Part shown: positions 1 to 8,714 of the stretch, piece by piece
Layout: each line of letters opens with the position of its first letter
Numbering within the stretch: position 1 is the first letter of the stretch
From: Verrucomicrobiota bacterium
Lineage (GTDB): Bacteria; Verrucomicrobiota; Verrucomicrobiia; Limisphaerales; JADLHS01
DNA: 52,344 bases
Assembly: GCA_013140495.1 (NCBI GenBank)
Contig: JABFSR010000210.1
Coordinates: forward strand, 1 to 52,344
Direction: 5' to 3'
The notes under the pieces: generated by a model
Databases searched by the model: none
What the model was told of the DNA's origin: nothing
What the model saw: the letters and a program-made list of their open reading frames with translations, nothing else
Made by a program: the position numbers and the translations under genes

Positions 1-103
1 ACTTCCTCCCTGATTCATCACACGCACTTGAATCTGCTTGCCAGACCCGGACGCGACAGACAATTTCCCGTCGTCCGTCGTCCTCATGCTTGATTGAACC
101 ACC

Positions 104-829
104 ATGAATTTTCGTTTCGTCTATCGCGCGCTCAAGGCCCGCTATCGTGACCAGAAGACCGAGGTGGCGGCTGCGCTCGCCGCGCTCAAACCCGGCGATA
201 CGGCTGTTGATGCGGGTGCAAACAAGGGCGCGTATCTTTACTGGCTGCGCAAGGCTGTGGGTGAATCTGGAAATGTGTTTGGCTTTGAACCCCAACCTTC
301 ACTCGCGGGTTACCTGAAATCCATCGTCAGCGAGATGGGCTGGAGGAATGTTCATGTGCAGGATTGCGCGTTGTCGGATTCCGCCGGGTCGGCCACGCTG
401 CATGTTCCCGGCGACAAGGATTCACCGGGCGCGTCGCTTGAGCAGGCGGAGGTGGAAGGTGGATCGAGCCACACGCATCAATGTCGAGTGGACACGCTGG
501 ATCGGGTTTTACAGAACACAACGCGGGTCGCATTGCTCAAGGTGGACGTGGAGGGACACGAGCTTCAGGTCTTTCGAGGCGCACAACAGACCATCACAAA
601 ACATCGGCCCGTGGTCATCTTTGAGTGCGAGCAGCGTCACCTGCGGAAGAACACAATGCAGGACGTTTTCAACTTTCTGGGTGGCTTGGGTTACTCGGGA
701 GAATTCTTCGCGCCTGATGGTTTGCGCCCGCTCAACGAATTCGATCCGGCAATTCATCAGAAACAGATCGGTGAGCGCTTCTGGGATGCGCCAGATTACT
801 GCAACAATTTCCTGTTCCGGCCCGGGTGA
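104..829 (+). CDS. FkbM family SAM-dependent methyltransferase
   Basis: The 241-residue protein has the FkbM layout. A glycine-rich SAM-binding loop with VDAGANKGAY lies near residues 35-45, followed by GFEPQP at the end of the second strand and LLKVDVEGHE around residue 145. The C-terminus is rich in aromatic residues. FkbM enzymes O-methylate hydroxyl groups on sugars of polyketides, surface glycans or glycolipids; the substrate here cannot be read from sequence. The ATG at 104 is the first start and lies just upstream of conserved sequence. The gene converges on a carbamoyltransferase and lies beside other glycan-modifying genes, which supports a surface-polysaccharide role. Family assignment is firm, substrate unknown. 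Confidence 0.88.
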   Translation: MNFRFVYRALKARYRDQKTEVAAALAALKPGDTAVDAGANKGAYLYWLRKAVGESGNVFGFEPQPSLAGYLKSIVSEMGWRNVHVQDCALSDSAGSATLHVPGDKDSPGASLEQAEVEGGSSHTHQCRVDTLDRVLQNTTRVALLKVDVEGHELQVFRGAQQTITKHRPVVIFECEQRHLRKNTMQDVFNFLGGLGYSGEFFAPDGLRPLNEFDPAIHQKQIGERFWDAPDYCNNFLFRPG

Positions 830-841
830 AAGATTTAATTG

Positions 842-925
842 TCGGAGCGCCGCTCTCCGAGCCGGCGCGCTGGTGTGACATTGCTGTGATTGTGGAAGCA
901 CGCCGGGTCGGGAGACCAGTGCTTC
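842..925. terminator. Hairpins between convergent genes (terminator-like)
   Basis: Two inverted repeats fill the gap between the convergent FkbM and carbamoyltransferase genes. TCGGAG (842-847) pairs with CTCCGA (855-860). GAAGCAC (895-901) pairs with GTGCTTC (919-925), and an inner GGTC/GACC stem lies inside that loop. The second repeat begins directly at the carbamoyltransferase stop codon. No T-run follows either hairpin, so an intrinsic terminator is only a suggestion; REP-like mRNA-end hairpins are the alternative. Confidence 0.4.
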
Positions 926-2658
926 TACTTCCGCACGAGGAAATCGCCGACGGCCAGGTTCCTCAGATCGCTCCCGTAAAACATGTTTAGCGCGTCATCA
1001 GGCGAGCAGACCATCGGCTCCCCACGGCGATTCAGCGAAGTGTTGAGCAACACGCCGACACCTGTCCGGGCTTCGAACTTCTTGATCAACTCGTAGTATC
1101 GCGGGTTGCTCTGCGCGGTGACGATCTGCGGACGCGCAGTGCCATCCTCATGGACGACTTCAGGGATGCGCGATTTCCAATGCTCCGCCACGTCGAACGT
1201 GAATGTCATGTAGGGCGACGGATGTTTCGTCTGCAAAATATCCGGCGCAACCGTGTCGAGCATCGAGGGACAGAACGGACGCCAGCGCTCCCGATACTTG
1301 ATCTGCGCGTTGATCATGTCGGCGACGCCGCGTGACGCAGGATTGCCGAGGATGCTGCGGTTGCCGAGCGAACGCGGCCCCCATTCCATGCGCCCCTGAC
1401 ACCACGCCACCACTTCGCCACTCGCGAGCAGATCACTTGCGGTGTCGGTGATCGAAGCGCACTTCTCATAACGGATGTTGCGGTTCTTCAACACGGCCTC
1501 AATTTCCTCCGCTGAATACTCCGGGCCGAGATACGCGTGCGGCATTGGCTGAATCGTATCACCAAGTTGATGAGCCGCGTACGTGGCCGCACCGAGGGCC
1601 GTGCCGGAATCACTGGCAGCAGGCTGAACGAATACTTCGCAATCCGGCGCGAACGCCTGGATGAGCCGCTGGTTCGCTTTCACATTCAACGCCACGCCGC
1701 CCGCATAACAAAGCCGCTTTGTACGTGCGATGTGTTCGCCGAGAAAATTCTTTGTGAGCTCGAGCAGGATTTTTTCAAGCTGCTTCTGGATGGCGGCGGC
1801 GATGTGGACGTAGGGATCGTCAATCTCATCGCCCTCGCGCGGCGGCCCCCACATCTCAATGAGCTTCGGCGAAAAGTAAGTGCCCATGCCTTCGGAGCCA
1901 CCTCGCATTGCGCGTTTGTAGCGGCGCGTGCCAATGCAGTTCACGAGGCGCGTGTTGACGCGGAATCCGTGCGCGTTCCACTCGATGAGTTGCGAGACAT
2001 CAATCTTGCTCGCGTCGCCGTAGGGTGCCATGCCCATGACCTTAAATTCACCGTCGAGCATCTCAAAGCCGAGAAATTCCGTGATCGCACCGTAGCAGCC
2101 GCCAAGTGAATCCGGCGCAAAAAATTCCTTCACACGATGAATCTCGCCGCCTGTGCCGTGGCCGAACCATGTCGTCGCGTATTCGCCCACGCCGTCCACG
2201 CTCATGATGGCCGCGTCCTTGTAGCCCGAGACGTGATATGCACTCGACGCGTGAGCAAGGTGATGTTCGACGGGGATGAACTTGATCTTGTCCTTGTCAA
2301 TGCCGAGCCGGTCAAGCGCGGCAAAAACATTTTTCACGTTCCGGCGGAAGCGGCGGTTGCCATTGAACAACGCCGTGAACGCACGATCTGGCGCATACCA
2401 ATGCCGGGCAGCAAAGTGCCAGCGTGCCGGACCGAAGATGCTGACGGGCGCGAATGGAATTGCGACAGCCTGCACGTCGGAAGGTTTGAGCCCTGCGAAC
2501 TTGAGCGCCCATTGCGTGGCGTGTTCGGCTTGCTTGCCCTTGGCGTGTTTGTCGCGGATGAAACGCTCCTCCTCGGCGGCGGCCACGACCCTGCCGTCCA
2601 CGACAAGCGCGGCAGCCGGATCATGTCCAACCATTCCACCGAGGCCGAGGACGATCAT
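925..2658 (-). CDS. Carbamoyltransferase, NodU/CmcH family
   Basis: This 577-residue protein matches the two-domain carbamoyltransferase family in full length. The N-terminal ASKHA-type domain starts MIVLGLGGMVGHDPAAALV and carries the HHLAHA metal-site motif near residue 137 and a VDGVGEY segment. The C-terminal YrdC-like domain contains GRMEWGPRSLGNRSIL and LNTSLNRRGEP. Family members move a carbamoyl group from carbamoyl phosphate, through carbamoyl-AMP, to a hydroxyl of a sugar or antibiotic precursor. Its ATG overlaps the TGA of the upstream methyltransferase by four bases, so translation is probably coupled. Together with the two methyltransferases it would decorate a glycan. The acceptor is unknown. 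Confidence 0.92.
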   Translation of the reverse strand: MIVLGLGGMVGHDPAAALVVDGRVVAAAEEERFIRDKHAKGKQAEHATQWALKFAGLKPSDVQAVAIPFAPVSIFGPARWHFAARHWYAPDRAFTALFNGNRRFRRNVKNVFAALDRLGIDKDKIKFIPVEHHLAHASSAYHVSGYKDAAIMSVDGVGEYATTWFGHGTGGEIHRVKEFFAPDSLGGCYGAITEFLGFEMLDGEFKVMGMAPYGDASKIDVSQLIEWNAHGFRVNTRLVNCIGTRRYKRAMRGGSEGMGTYFSPKLIEMWGPPREGDEIDDPYVHIAAAIQKQLEKILLELTKNFLGEHIARTKRLCYAGGVALNVKANQRLIQAFAPDCEVFVQPAASDSGTALGAATYAAHQLGDTIQPMPHAYLGPEYSAEEIEAVLKNRNIRYEKCASITDTASDLLASGEVVAWCQGRMEWGPRSLGNRSILGNPASRGVADMINAQIKYRERWRPFCPSMLDTVAPDILQTKHPSPYMTFTFDVAEHWKSRIPEVVHEDGTARPQIVTAQSNPRYYELIKKFEARTGVGVLLNTSLNRRGEPMVCSPDDALNMFYGSDLRNLAVGDFLVRK

Positions 2659-3311
2659 GGCTTGGATTCGCCGACGCGCTCGAACAACGCGAGGTGCATC
2701 GTGTGGATAAGCGGCAGTTGGGCGAAATCCTTCACCAGTTTGAAGCCGGCCTTCGCGAAATAGGATTCCACCTCTTTAAGCGGCGTGGCGTGCTTTTCGG
2801 ATTTCTTGCCACCGAGAGCTGCGCGCACCTTGCGCTTCACCGAAGTCATGGACGCGGGGCTGAAATAGGAAAGCGCGACGTACTTGCGCGCCACGCGGCA
2901 AAGCGCCGTGACCGCGCGCTGGCGGATTTCTGGATTTGGAAAATGATGGAACAATCGGAAGCTGATGATCGTGTCGAAGTGGCGTTCGTTGAACGTAAGG
3001 TTCTCGATGTCCTGCTTCTCCACCGTGATGTTGAATTTGTTCTTTGCGACGGTTTCGCGCGTGATGGCGATCATTGAGTCAGACAGATCTGCCGACGAGA
3101 TGGCGTAACCTTTCTTGGCAAGATGCACCGTTACACGGCCACCGCCGCACGGCACATCGAGCACGCGATGCGTCTTGGGCACGAGTGCGAATGCACGATC
3201 CACCATGCGCATCTCGGCGTTGTGCTTGCCCTCCTTGCGGACCTGGTATTTGCGGGCGGTCTTGTCGTCATATTTGACGCGACCCCGATAGGCTGGTTTT
3301 TGTTCGCTCAT
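2655..3311 (-). CDS. Class I SAM-dependent methyltransferase
   Basis: This 218-residue protein has a Rossmann methyltransferase core. VLDVPCGGGRVTVHLAKKGY is motif I near residues 50-70, SSADLSDSMI is the acidic second strand, and DTIISFRLFHHFP is motif IV near residue 110. It belongs to the UbiE/Methyltransf_11-25 group, which acts on many small molecules and glycans. Both ends overlap neighbours by four bases (ATGA), linking it to the second methyltransferase upstream and the carbamoyltransferase downstream. This points to one pathway, most simply modification of a surface polysaccharide. No substrate-specific motif is visible. Confidence 0.85.
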   Translation of the reverse strand: MSEQKPAYRGRVKYDDKTARKYQVRKEGKHNAEMRMVDRAFALVPKTHRVLDVPCGGGRVTVHLAKKGYAISSADLSDSMIAITRETVAKNKFNITVEKQDIENLTFNERHFDTIISFRLFHHFPNPEIRQRAVTALCRVARKYVALSYFSPASMTSVKRKVRAALGGKKSEKHATPLKEVESYFAKAGFKLVKDFAQLPLIHTMHLALFERVGESKP

Positions 3312-4078
3312 TTTTTGGATTCCTTGGTGGCGACGAAGGCGTAACGCGCGTGTGTGAGACCATTGACCGCCTCGTTGAAAAGAAATTTCAATCCGCTGGA
3401 AAGATTCACGCGTTTGGCGTCGAGTTTGAGTCCAGCCAGCGAGAAAAATTCGCCGTATTCAGCCAGTGTATAAAAATGTTCGTTGACGCCGGCCTTGATG
3501 AGTTGTGCCTGTGTTTTTGAGCGGGACTTCAACTTCACCAGGGGCCACACCGGTTCGCGAATGGCAACAACCTTCCCGCCCGGCTTAACAACACGTCGCG
3601 CTTCGCGCAACACCTCAACCATGTTGACCGCGTGATGCAAGACAGCAGAACAGACGACAAAATCAAAATGGTTGTTGGCAAAGTCCAGCTTGTGAAAATC
3701 CGCCGGCATCCGGGTGATCTTCGATTCGCGGGCTTGAAGCAGCTTGAATACTCGCGGGGCCTGTTCCTTCAAGAGTTTCGGGGAGAAATCCGTGGCGATG
3801 ACCTCAACCACGCCCGGCAGCTTGGAGAGTTCTGCGCTGAACCACGCCGCGCCCGCGCCGATTTCCAGGATGCGCCCGCGAAAATCCAGCCCGCACTTCT
3901 TCGTCAGGAACGGGATGAACTTGGGATAATCCTCGCGCAGGCAACGCAACCATTCAGCTTCGCTGCCGAATTCGGTTTCGAGATGCCCATCGGCTTCGCG
4001 AAAGGCCAGTTCTTCCTTGTGGGCCAGCCGCGAGAGATAGGATTTCTTCTCGATGTATTTGGATTCAGTTGCGCTCAA
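3308..4078 (-). CDS. Class I SAM-dependent methyltransferase
   Basis: This 256-residue Rossmann methyltransferase has ILEIGAGAAWFSAELSK as motif I near residues 70-86, VIATDFSPKLL as the acidic strand, FDFVVCSAVLHHAVN around residue 140 and RVVKPGGKVVAIREP as the post-motif segment. The core resembles the Methyltransf_11 family. It is the first gene of a tightly overlapping trio (ATGA overlap with the next gene). The paired-hairpin repeat at 4129-4236 lies directly upstream, so the promoter of this unit, or read-through from the kinase gene, must cross that element. Substrate unknown; a glycan or lipid head group is an inference from context. Confidence 0.85.
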   Translation of the reverse strand: MSATESKYIEKKSYLSRLAHKEELAFREADGHLETEFGSEAEWLRCLREDYPKFIPFLTKKCGLDFRGRILEIGAGAAWFSAELSKLPGVVEVIATDFSPKLLKEQAPRVFKLLQARESKITRMPADFHKLDFANNHFDFVVCSAVLHHAVNMVEVLREARRVVKPGGKVVAIREPVWPLVKLKSRSKTQAQLIKAGVNEHFYTLAEYGEFFSLAGLKLDAKRVNLSSGLKFLFNEAVNGLTHARYAFVATKESKK

Positions 4079-4128
4079 CCGACCATCAGACTAGAAGCCA
4101 ATCACGCGCGAGGCAACGGAGTTTTTCA

Positions 4129-4236
4129 GGAGTGCGCCCGTCCCCGGGCGCAGAAGCATGGAAGAGATGGTTGGCTTAAATGTTCAGAGCGCGAATAAAG
4201 TGCTCAAATTGCTGCGCCCGAGGACGGGCGCACTCC
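4129..4236. repeat. Paired-hairpin inverted repeat (BIME/MITE-like)
   Basis: Two 25-base arms, 4129-4153 and 4212-4236, are reverse complements with one mismatch. Each arm is itself a small palindrome: GCGCCCG, a four-base loop, then CGGGCGC. The 58 bases between the arms are ordinary AT-richer sequence. Two hairpins in opposite orientation around a short spacer is the layout of bacterial interspersed mosaic elements. The element lies between the WaaP-like kinase and the methyltransferase trio, all on the minus strand, so it could also act as an attenuator or mRNA stabiliser. Confidence 0.75.
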
Positions 4237-4251
4237 AACTCCATGCAATTT

Positions 4252-5133
4252 TCACACATTTGGTGGACGAACCCCCGGCTTGTCCCAGATGACGTCATAC
4301 CTCGGCCCGCGTGAGTGCAGCGCCTGAACGCGCACCATGATTTCGCGAATCATCTTTTTGTCGGAAGGCGCAAGCTGTTTCACACCAAAGCAGACTTTGT
4401 AAAAACTCAACAAGTCGGAGCGCGTGGCGTGCGCCAATTGAGCCGTGTAACCCAGCGAAGCAAGGTCTTTCACCATCCAACGTCTGCGAAAACATCGGGG
4501 CTGGAACACACGTTGCAGATCAATCAGGAACAACTCCCGCTGGCCTGTTTTAGACTCCACCACGAATATGTGGCTGAGGTAATAGTCCCGGTGCGCAAAG
4601 CCCGCATCCAGAAATCTGCGTGTAAGCCGCGCGATTTCTTCGGCAAGTGCGCGGCGGGGACGCGCAGTCAGCTTGTGGGCATAATTGTGTGCGGCGATAC
4701 CCCCTTCGATGTTCGCTGTCAGCAAAAAACTCCGAACCACCGACCCCGCGACCTTTTGCTGGCCGACGGCGATTGGCGTTGGTGTGTTGAAACCATGTCG
4801 CCGAAGTTCCGCGATTGCGTTCCACTCGTGCATCGCCTCGTCGTCTGCACCCGGCCAATGCAGAAAGCGAAGCATCTTCCGCACAGGGTGCAAATAATCA
4901 CGTTCGTAGCGTTTCAGAAACGCTACAGCCTTGTTTCCGCCCGGGGCATTCAATTCGATGCGCACCGTGGAACGCCCCGGCACAGAACGTTTCATCTGAC
5001 CGCCAACGTACGTCATGATCTGCTCGAAAGTGTTAAGGTTGTTCGCCCGCAACAATTCGACGAACTCCGTGGCGACGCGCAACCTTCCACCGTCGAGGTA
5101 TTCAATCCGCGCTTGTGGCTTGGACAAGTCCAT
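4252..5133 (-). CDS. Lipopolysaccharide core kinase-like protein (WaaP/Kdo kinase family)
   Basis: This 293-residue protein looks like a member of the WaaP/KdkA protein-kinase-fold family. Lysine-containing AVAFLKRYERDYLHP lies around residues 70-85. The catalytic loop HRDYYLSHIFV is near residue 180 and the metal-binding segment LIDLQRVF near 203. Such enzymes phosphorylate heptose or Kdo in the LPS core on the cytoplasmic side of the inner membrane. It starts five bases after the stop of the ABC exporter gene, so the two are very likely co-transcribed; MsbA-like exporters and core kinases often occur together. Which sugar is phosphorylated is not evident. Confidence 0.8.
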   Translation of the reverse strand: MDLSKPQARIEYLDGGRLRVATEFVELLRANNLNTFEQIMTYVGGQMKRSVPGRSTVRIELNAPGGNKAVAFLKRYERDYLHPVRKMLRFLHWPGADDEAMHEWNAIAELRRHGFNTPTPIAVGQQKVAGSVVRSFLLTANIEGGIAAHNYAHKLTARPRRALAEEIARLTRRFLDAGFAHRDYYLSHIFVVESKTGQRELFLIDLQRVFQPRCFRRRWMVKDLASLGYTAQLAHATRSDLLSFYKVCFGVKQLAPSDKKMIREIMVRVQALHSRGPRYDVIWDKPGVRPPNV

Positions 5134-5138
5134 CTGCG

Positions 5139-6992
5139 TCAGCTCGGGAAGATTCCCTGTTTGGCCGCCATGCTTGCAAACACGCCATTCTTGCGGAGCA
5201 ATTCGTCGAAGCTGCCGGACTCAACTATGCGGCCCTCCTCAAGCACGATGATCTTATCCATGCCGGAAAGAGTCGAGAGCCTGTGCGCCACACTGATAAC
5301 CGTGCGATGCTCGGCCAGACGATCAATCGCTGCCTGCACCTCGCCTTCGGCCTTGGAATCAAGTGCTGCTGTGGCCTCATCCAGCACCAGAATCGGCGCG
5401 TTCCGCACGAATGCCCGAGCGATGCCTACACGCTGCTTCTGCCCGCCCGACAACCTTGTACCGCGCTCACCAAGCGGAGTATCGTAACCCTGATCGAGTT
5501 GCTGAATAAAGTCGTGCGCGAATGCAGCCTTGGCGGCAGCCTCGATTTCCTCACGACTCGCACCAGCCCTGCCACATGCAATGTTTTCAGCCACGGTCAT
5601 GTCGAAGATGGTCACGTCCTGGCTGACCAGAGCCAGTTGATTGCGCAAGCTGTGCAACGAAGCCTCACGCAAATCTAGGCCATCAATCCTGATGACACCG
5701 CTCGTTGGATCGTAAAAACGGAACAGGAGGTTCACGAGTGTTGTCTTGCCCGAACCGCTCTCGCCGGCAATGCCAAGCCTGAAGCCCTGTGGAATTGTCA
5801 GCGCAAAATCATGCAGCACCGCCTTTTCTCCATACGCAAAAGTAACGTGATCGAATACAACGGCCGACTTGAAATTGGTCAGCGGCTTTGGATTTGCCGG
5901 CTCAACCACCTTGGGTTTCTCGTTTAGAATTTCGATGAGGCGCTCCAGTCCCACATTGGCCTGCTCGAAAAGAATCCGTACGCCGGCGAGTTTTTTAATC
6001 GAAAGAAAGAACAACATCACCGCAGCCAGAAACGTGGCGAGTTCCGAACCTGTCCGGCCCGCCTTGAAGATGTAGATCAGTAACACTCCAAAGCCAAACA
6101 TCGAGACGATCTCGATGATGGGGTTGATGAGTTCCTTGGCCTGGACACCCTTCATTCCTGCATGAACGAGATGACCGGAGGTCTTGCGGAAACGCTCGAT
6201 CTCCGCAGCTTCGAGATTGTAGGCCTTGATGACACGAATGCCACCGAGCAGTTCGACGAGCTGGCTGGATTGGGAAATGTTCGCCTTGAGGCTGGCAGCC
6301 ATTGCACGCCGCGCTTTCTTGCCAAGCACCATGAGCGGCAAAATGCAGGCGGGCAAAACCACCATCGCACCGAGCGTCAGCAGAGGATCCAGACAGCACA
6401 TTGCCGTGAGCAACACGACGATGTTGAGCGACTCCTTGACCAGATCCGCCCCACCTTGCCGGAGCGCGCGGAGCAGGTTTTGCGAATCCACGTTAATTCG
6501 GGTAAGCAAATCGCCTGTGCTGGACCGGTTGAAAAAATCGAGCGATAGCGTGCTCAACTTCTCCATGATATCGAGCCGCACATCGCGAATGACGCGCTCG
6601 CTCACCCAGCCCATGCAGTAGTTGCTCAGGTAGTCGGTGATCCCCCGAAACGCCACGAGCAGCGGAAAGAACAATAGCAAACCGACGATGTGCCGCGTGG
6701 ACAGTGGTTCACCGATGCGTGGCAACCACGGCTCCATGAACTCGCGCGCTGATGTGTTCATTTCCTTGAGTCGCTGGGAAATGGCCGAAGTGATGCCCGG
6801 CTTTGCTGGCGCGGATTCCTGAATTTGTGCGGGCTTTGGATCAAACCGATCTGTAATGGTGCGCGTGGCCCAGACAAAACTGGCGTTGGAAAACGCAAAC
6901 AGCACACTAAAAAGCAACCCAACAAACAGCCGCGTCCTGTAACGACGCAGATATGCCCAGCCAAAGCGCAGCACGCTGAAAATATTGCCCAT
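5139..6992 (-). CDS. ABC exporter, ATPase and permease in one chain (MsbA-like)
   Basis: This 617-residue half-transporter has an N-terminal membrane domain with about six hydrophobic segments (residues 15-345) and a C-terminal ATPase. Visible ATPase motifs are Walker A GESGSGKTTL near residue 410, the signature LSGGQKQRVGIARAF, Walker B ILVLDEATAALD and the switch SVAHRLS. It has the ABC_membrane plus ABC_tran architecture and normal family length. MsbA-type proteins flip lipid-linked molecules such as lipid A across the inner membrane using ATP. A core-kinase-like gene follows after five bases. A polysaccharide or peptide exporter is the main alternative. Confidence 0.88.
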   Translation of the reverse strand: MGNIFSVLRFGWAYLRRYRTRLFVGLLFSVLFAFSNASFVWATRTITDRFDPKPAQIQESAPAKPGITSAISQRLKEMNTSAREFMEPWLPRIGEPLSTRHIVGLLLFFPLLVAFRGITDYLSNYCMGWVSERVIRDVRLDIMEKLSTLSLDFFNRSSTGDLLTRINVDSQNLLRALRQGGADLVKESLNIVVLLTAMCCLDPLLTLGAMVVLPACILPLMVLGKKARRAMAASLKANISQSSQLVELLGGIRVIKAYNLEAAEIERFRKTSGHLVHAGMKGVQAKELINPIIEIVSMFGFGVLLIYIFKAGRTGSELATFLAAVMLFFLSIKKLAGVRILFEQANVGLERLIEILNEKPKVVEPANPKPLTNFKSAVVFDHVTFAYGEKAVLHDFALTIPQGFRLGIAGESGSGKTTLVNLLFRFYDPTSGVIRIDGLDLREASLHSLRNQLALVSQDVTIFDMTVAENIACGRAGASREEIEAAAKAAFAHDFIQQLDQGYDTPLGERGTRLSGGQKQRVGIARAFVRNAPILVLDEATAALDSKAEGEVQAAIDRLAEHRTVISVAHRLSTLSGMDKIIVLEEGRIVESGSFDELLRKNGVFASMAAKQGIFPS

Positions 6993-7206
6993 GTCCGCAG
7001 CATGGTTGCCAGCCGCGCCAGCTTTGGCGACATCAAATTGCGATGCTCATCAGAAATCAGGGAAGGCTGCCGCTCCTCGTCCCGCCTCGGCTGCCGCTGC
7101 GCTCCAAGTCACCGCGTCGCCTGCCAGGCCCGGGCAGAGCGCAGAAAAAGATTTGATTTTGAGCCCGCCCGCTGAATAGTCTGCGCGCGAATCATTTGGT
7201 AGATCT

Positions 7207-7425
7207 GTGGCTAAAGAAGAACCAATTGAAGTAAGCGGCTCGGTAACGCAGGTGTTGCCGGGAACGATGTTCCGTGTGGCGCTCGCTAACGGGCACGAGG
7301 TGCTCGCCCATATCTCCGGCAAGATGCGGAAACATTTCATCCGCATCAGCGTCGGAGACAAGGTGCGCGTCGAGATGTCCCCCTACGATCTCGGCAAGGC
7401 GCGCATCACCTACCGCGAGGCGTAA
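7207..7425 (+). CDS. infA: Translation initiation factor IF-1
   Basis: This 72-residue OB-fold protein is full length for IF-1 and matches the family throughout: [39 protein letters not shown] and [21 protein letters not shown]-1 binds the 30S A-site during initiation. The start is a GTG giving the usual MAKEE-type N-terminus; no in-frame ATG fits. No clear Shine-Dalgarno site precedes it. It ends only four bases before the convergent TPR gene, and a 9-bp stem with five T residues spans the junction. The nearby 7026-7206 sequence shows no convincing promoter. Confidence 0.97.
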   Translation: MAKEEPIEVSGSVTQVLPGTMFRVALANGHEVLAHISGKMRKHFIRISVGDKVRVEMSPYDLGKARITYREA

Positions 7426-7449
7426 TCACTCAGACGTGATGCGCTTTTT
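7401..7449 (+). terminator. Probable intrinsic terminator of infA inside convergent coding ends
   Basis: GCGCATCAC (7401-7409) is perfectly complementary to GTGATGCGC (7436-7444), which is followed by TTTTT (7445-7449). The 26-base loop is long for a terminator. The left stem is the end of infA coding sequence and the right stem encodes the C-terminus of the opposite-strand TPR protein, so the structure is embedded in coding DNA on both sides. Confidence 0.5.
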
Positions 7450-8452
7450 CCTGCGCGCGCAATGCCTGTTCGTAGCATTGCAACGCCTCCTCGTAACGTT
7501 CCATGCGGTTGAACAGCCCGCCCTTTTGCAGGTAGGCGATGGTCAATCCGCCATTCAACTCGATGGCGCGGTCGTAACAACGCAACGCCTCCTCCGTCTG
7601 ACGCAGTTGTTCAAGCGCGATACCTTTCTTCACGAGCGCATCGGGATTGTTGGGCTCGTGCAGGAGAATTTCGTTGATGGCTTCAAGCGCCTGTTCGCCC
7701 TTTTCGAGGTCCAGCAAGGACTGCGCTTTGGCTAGAAGGACTGCGTCGTGATCTTTTTCCTGGGAGTGTTCCGCATCGAGGGTGTGTGAACCGTTGCCAT
7801 TCGTGCCAGTGGCGGTAGCGGATTCCGCAGTCACGGGATGCGCCGTGTGTTCGAGTTCGTGAATCCGTTTTTCGAGCTGGGTCAACGCGCCGAAAAGTCG
7901 CTGGCTGGATTGCTCGGCGGCGTTGTTGCCGAATATCGGGGCTTCCACTCCAACCGAAGGCGCGGGCAGGGCCTGGCGCGCGTTCGGGATCATTGCAGCA
8001 ACCTCCGCCAGCCGCGTTACGGCACGCCATTGCAGAAATGCGGTGATCACCATCGCAAGAAACCCGACGATGCCGAATCCTGCCGCAATCTTGACCAGCA
8101 GCACGTTCGTGGTCTGCATGGCGATGTTCAAGGAACTGATTTCACGTTCACGCTGGCCGAGGGCGGACTCGCGCTGACCGAGGACAGCCTCCTTGAGTGA
8201 GGCGACAGCCTCACGCCCTTCCTTGCGGTCGCGTTCAAGCGAAAGCTGGGTGTTGTGAATTTGTTCCTGAAGCTGGAGGTAGGCTCGCAGCGATTCGTTG
8301 GAGTTGGAACCGCCTTCTGCGCGGGCTGGTGCGGATTCCTCCACGACTTTTTCGGCGGCGCACAGGCCGGACACGGTTGAAAACAGGCAAACCAAAAAGG
8401 CGGACGCGGCAAGCGTCACAAATCTGCGGCTGATTCTTTGAAATGCATTCAT
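7430..8452 (-). CDS. TPR-repeat membrane protein with signal peptide and coiled coil
   Basis: This 340-residue protein starts with a cleavable-looking signal peptide (hydrophobic residues 11-32 ending near GLCAAE). A charged, probably coiled-coil stretch with the internal repeat GQRESALGQRERE covers residues 50-110. One membrane segment, KIAAGFGIVGFLAMVITAFL, is near 120-140. A C-terminal TPR array runs from about residue 235, with units such as NPDALVKKGIALEQLRQTEE and AYLQKGGLFNRMERYEEALQ. TPRs bind proteins, so it is likely an envelope scaffold. It converges on infA with a four-base gap. No specific function can be assigned. Confidence 0.8.
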   Translation of the reverse strand: MNAFQRISRRFVTLAASAFLVCLFSTVSGLCAAEKVVEESAPARAEGGSNSNESLRAYLQLQEQIHNTQLSLERDRKEGREAVASLKEAVLGQRESALGQREREISSLNIAMQTTNVLLVKIAAGFGIVGFLAMVITAFLQWRAVTRLAEVAAMIPNARQALPAPSVGVEAPIFGNNAAEQSSQRLFGALTQLEKRIHELEHTAHPVTAESATATGTNGNGSHTLDAEHSQEKDHDAVLLAKAQSLLDLEKGEQALEAINEILLHEPNNPDALVKKGIALEQLRQTEEALRCYDRAIELNGGLTIAYLQKGGLFNRMERYEEALQCYEQALRAQEKAHHV

Positions 8453-8630
8453 GCGACGCGTCGAGACTGAGGCGTCCGCGCCCGCTTGTCAACTCCCTCG
8501 CAGAGGTGAAAAAGCCGGAGTTAAGGTGAATCGAAATGAGGCAAGTTGTCGCCTTCACTTCTTTTGACTTTGCTCCTGCACAAAGATGAATTGAGCACGT
8601 GCCAATTCACCCGTGACGGCGAGCGTTTCA

Positions 8631-8664
8631 CCCTCTCCCGGGGGAGAGGGCCGGGGTGAGGGCG
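8631..8664 (+). repeat. REP-like palindrome with tail, copy 1
   Basis: A perfect 9-bp stem CCCTCTCCC / GGGAGAGGG around GG is followed by the asymmetric tail CCGGGGTGAGGGCG. It ends 50 bases before the DUF559 start codon and has the same orientation as copy 3. Confidence 0.85.
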
Positions 8665-8714
8665 GTCGTAAAACCATTCTTCACAAAAATCCCGCGACGC
8701 TTTATTTTCCCGCC

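Noticed and set aside
4315..5487. A 390-residue plus-strand open frame opposite the kinase and ABC genes
   Set aside because: It spans the junction of two real minus-strand genes and has no recognisable motif.
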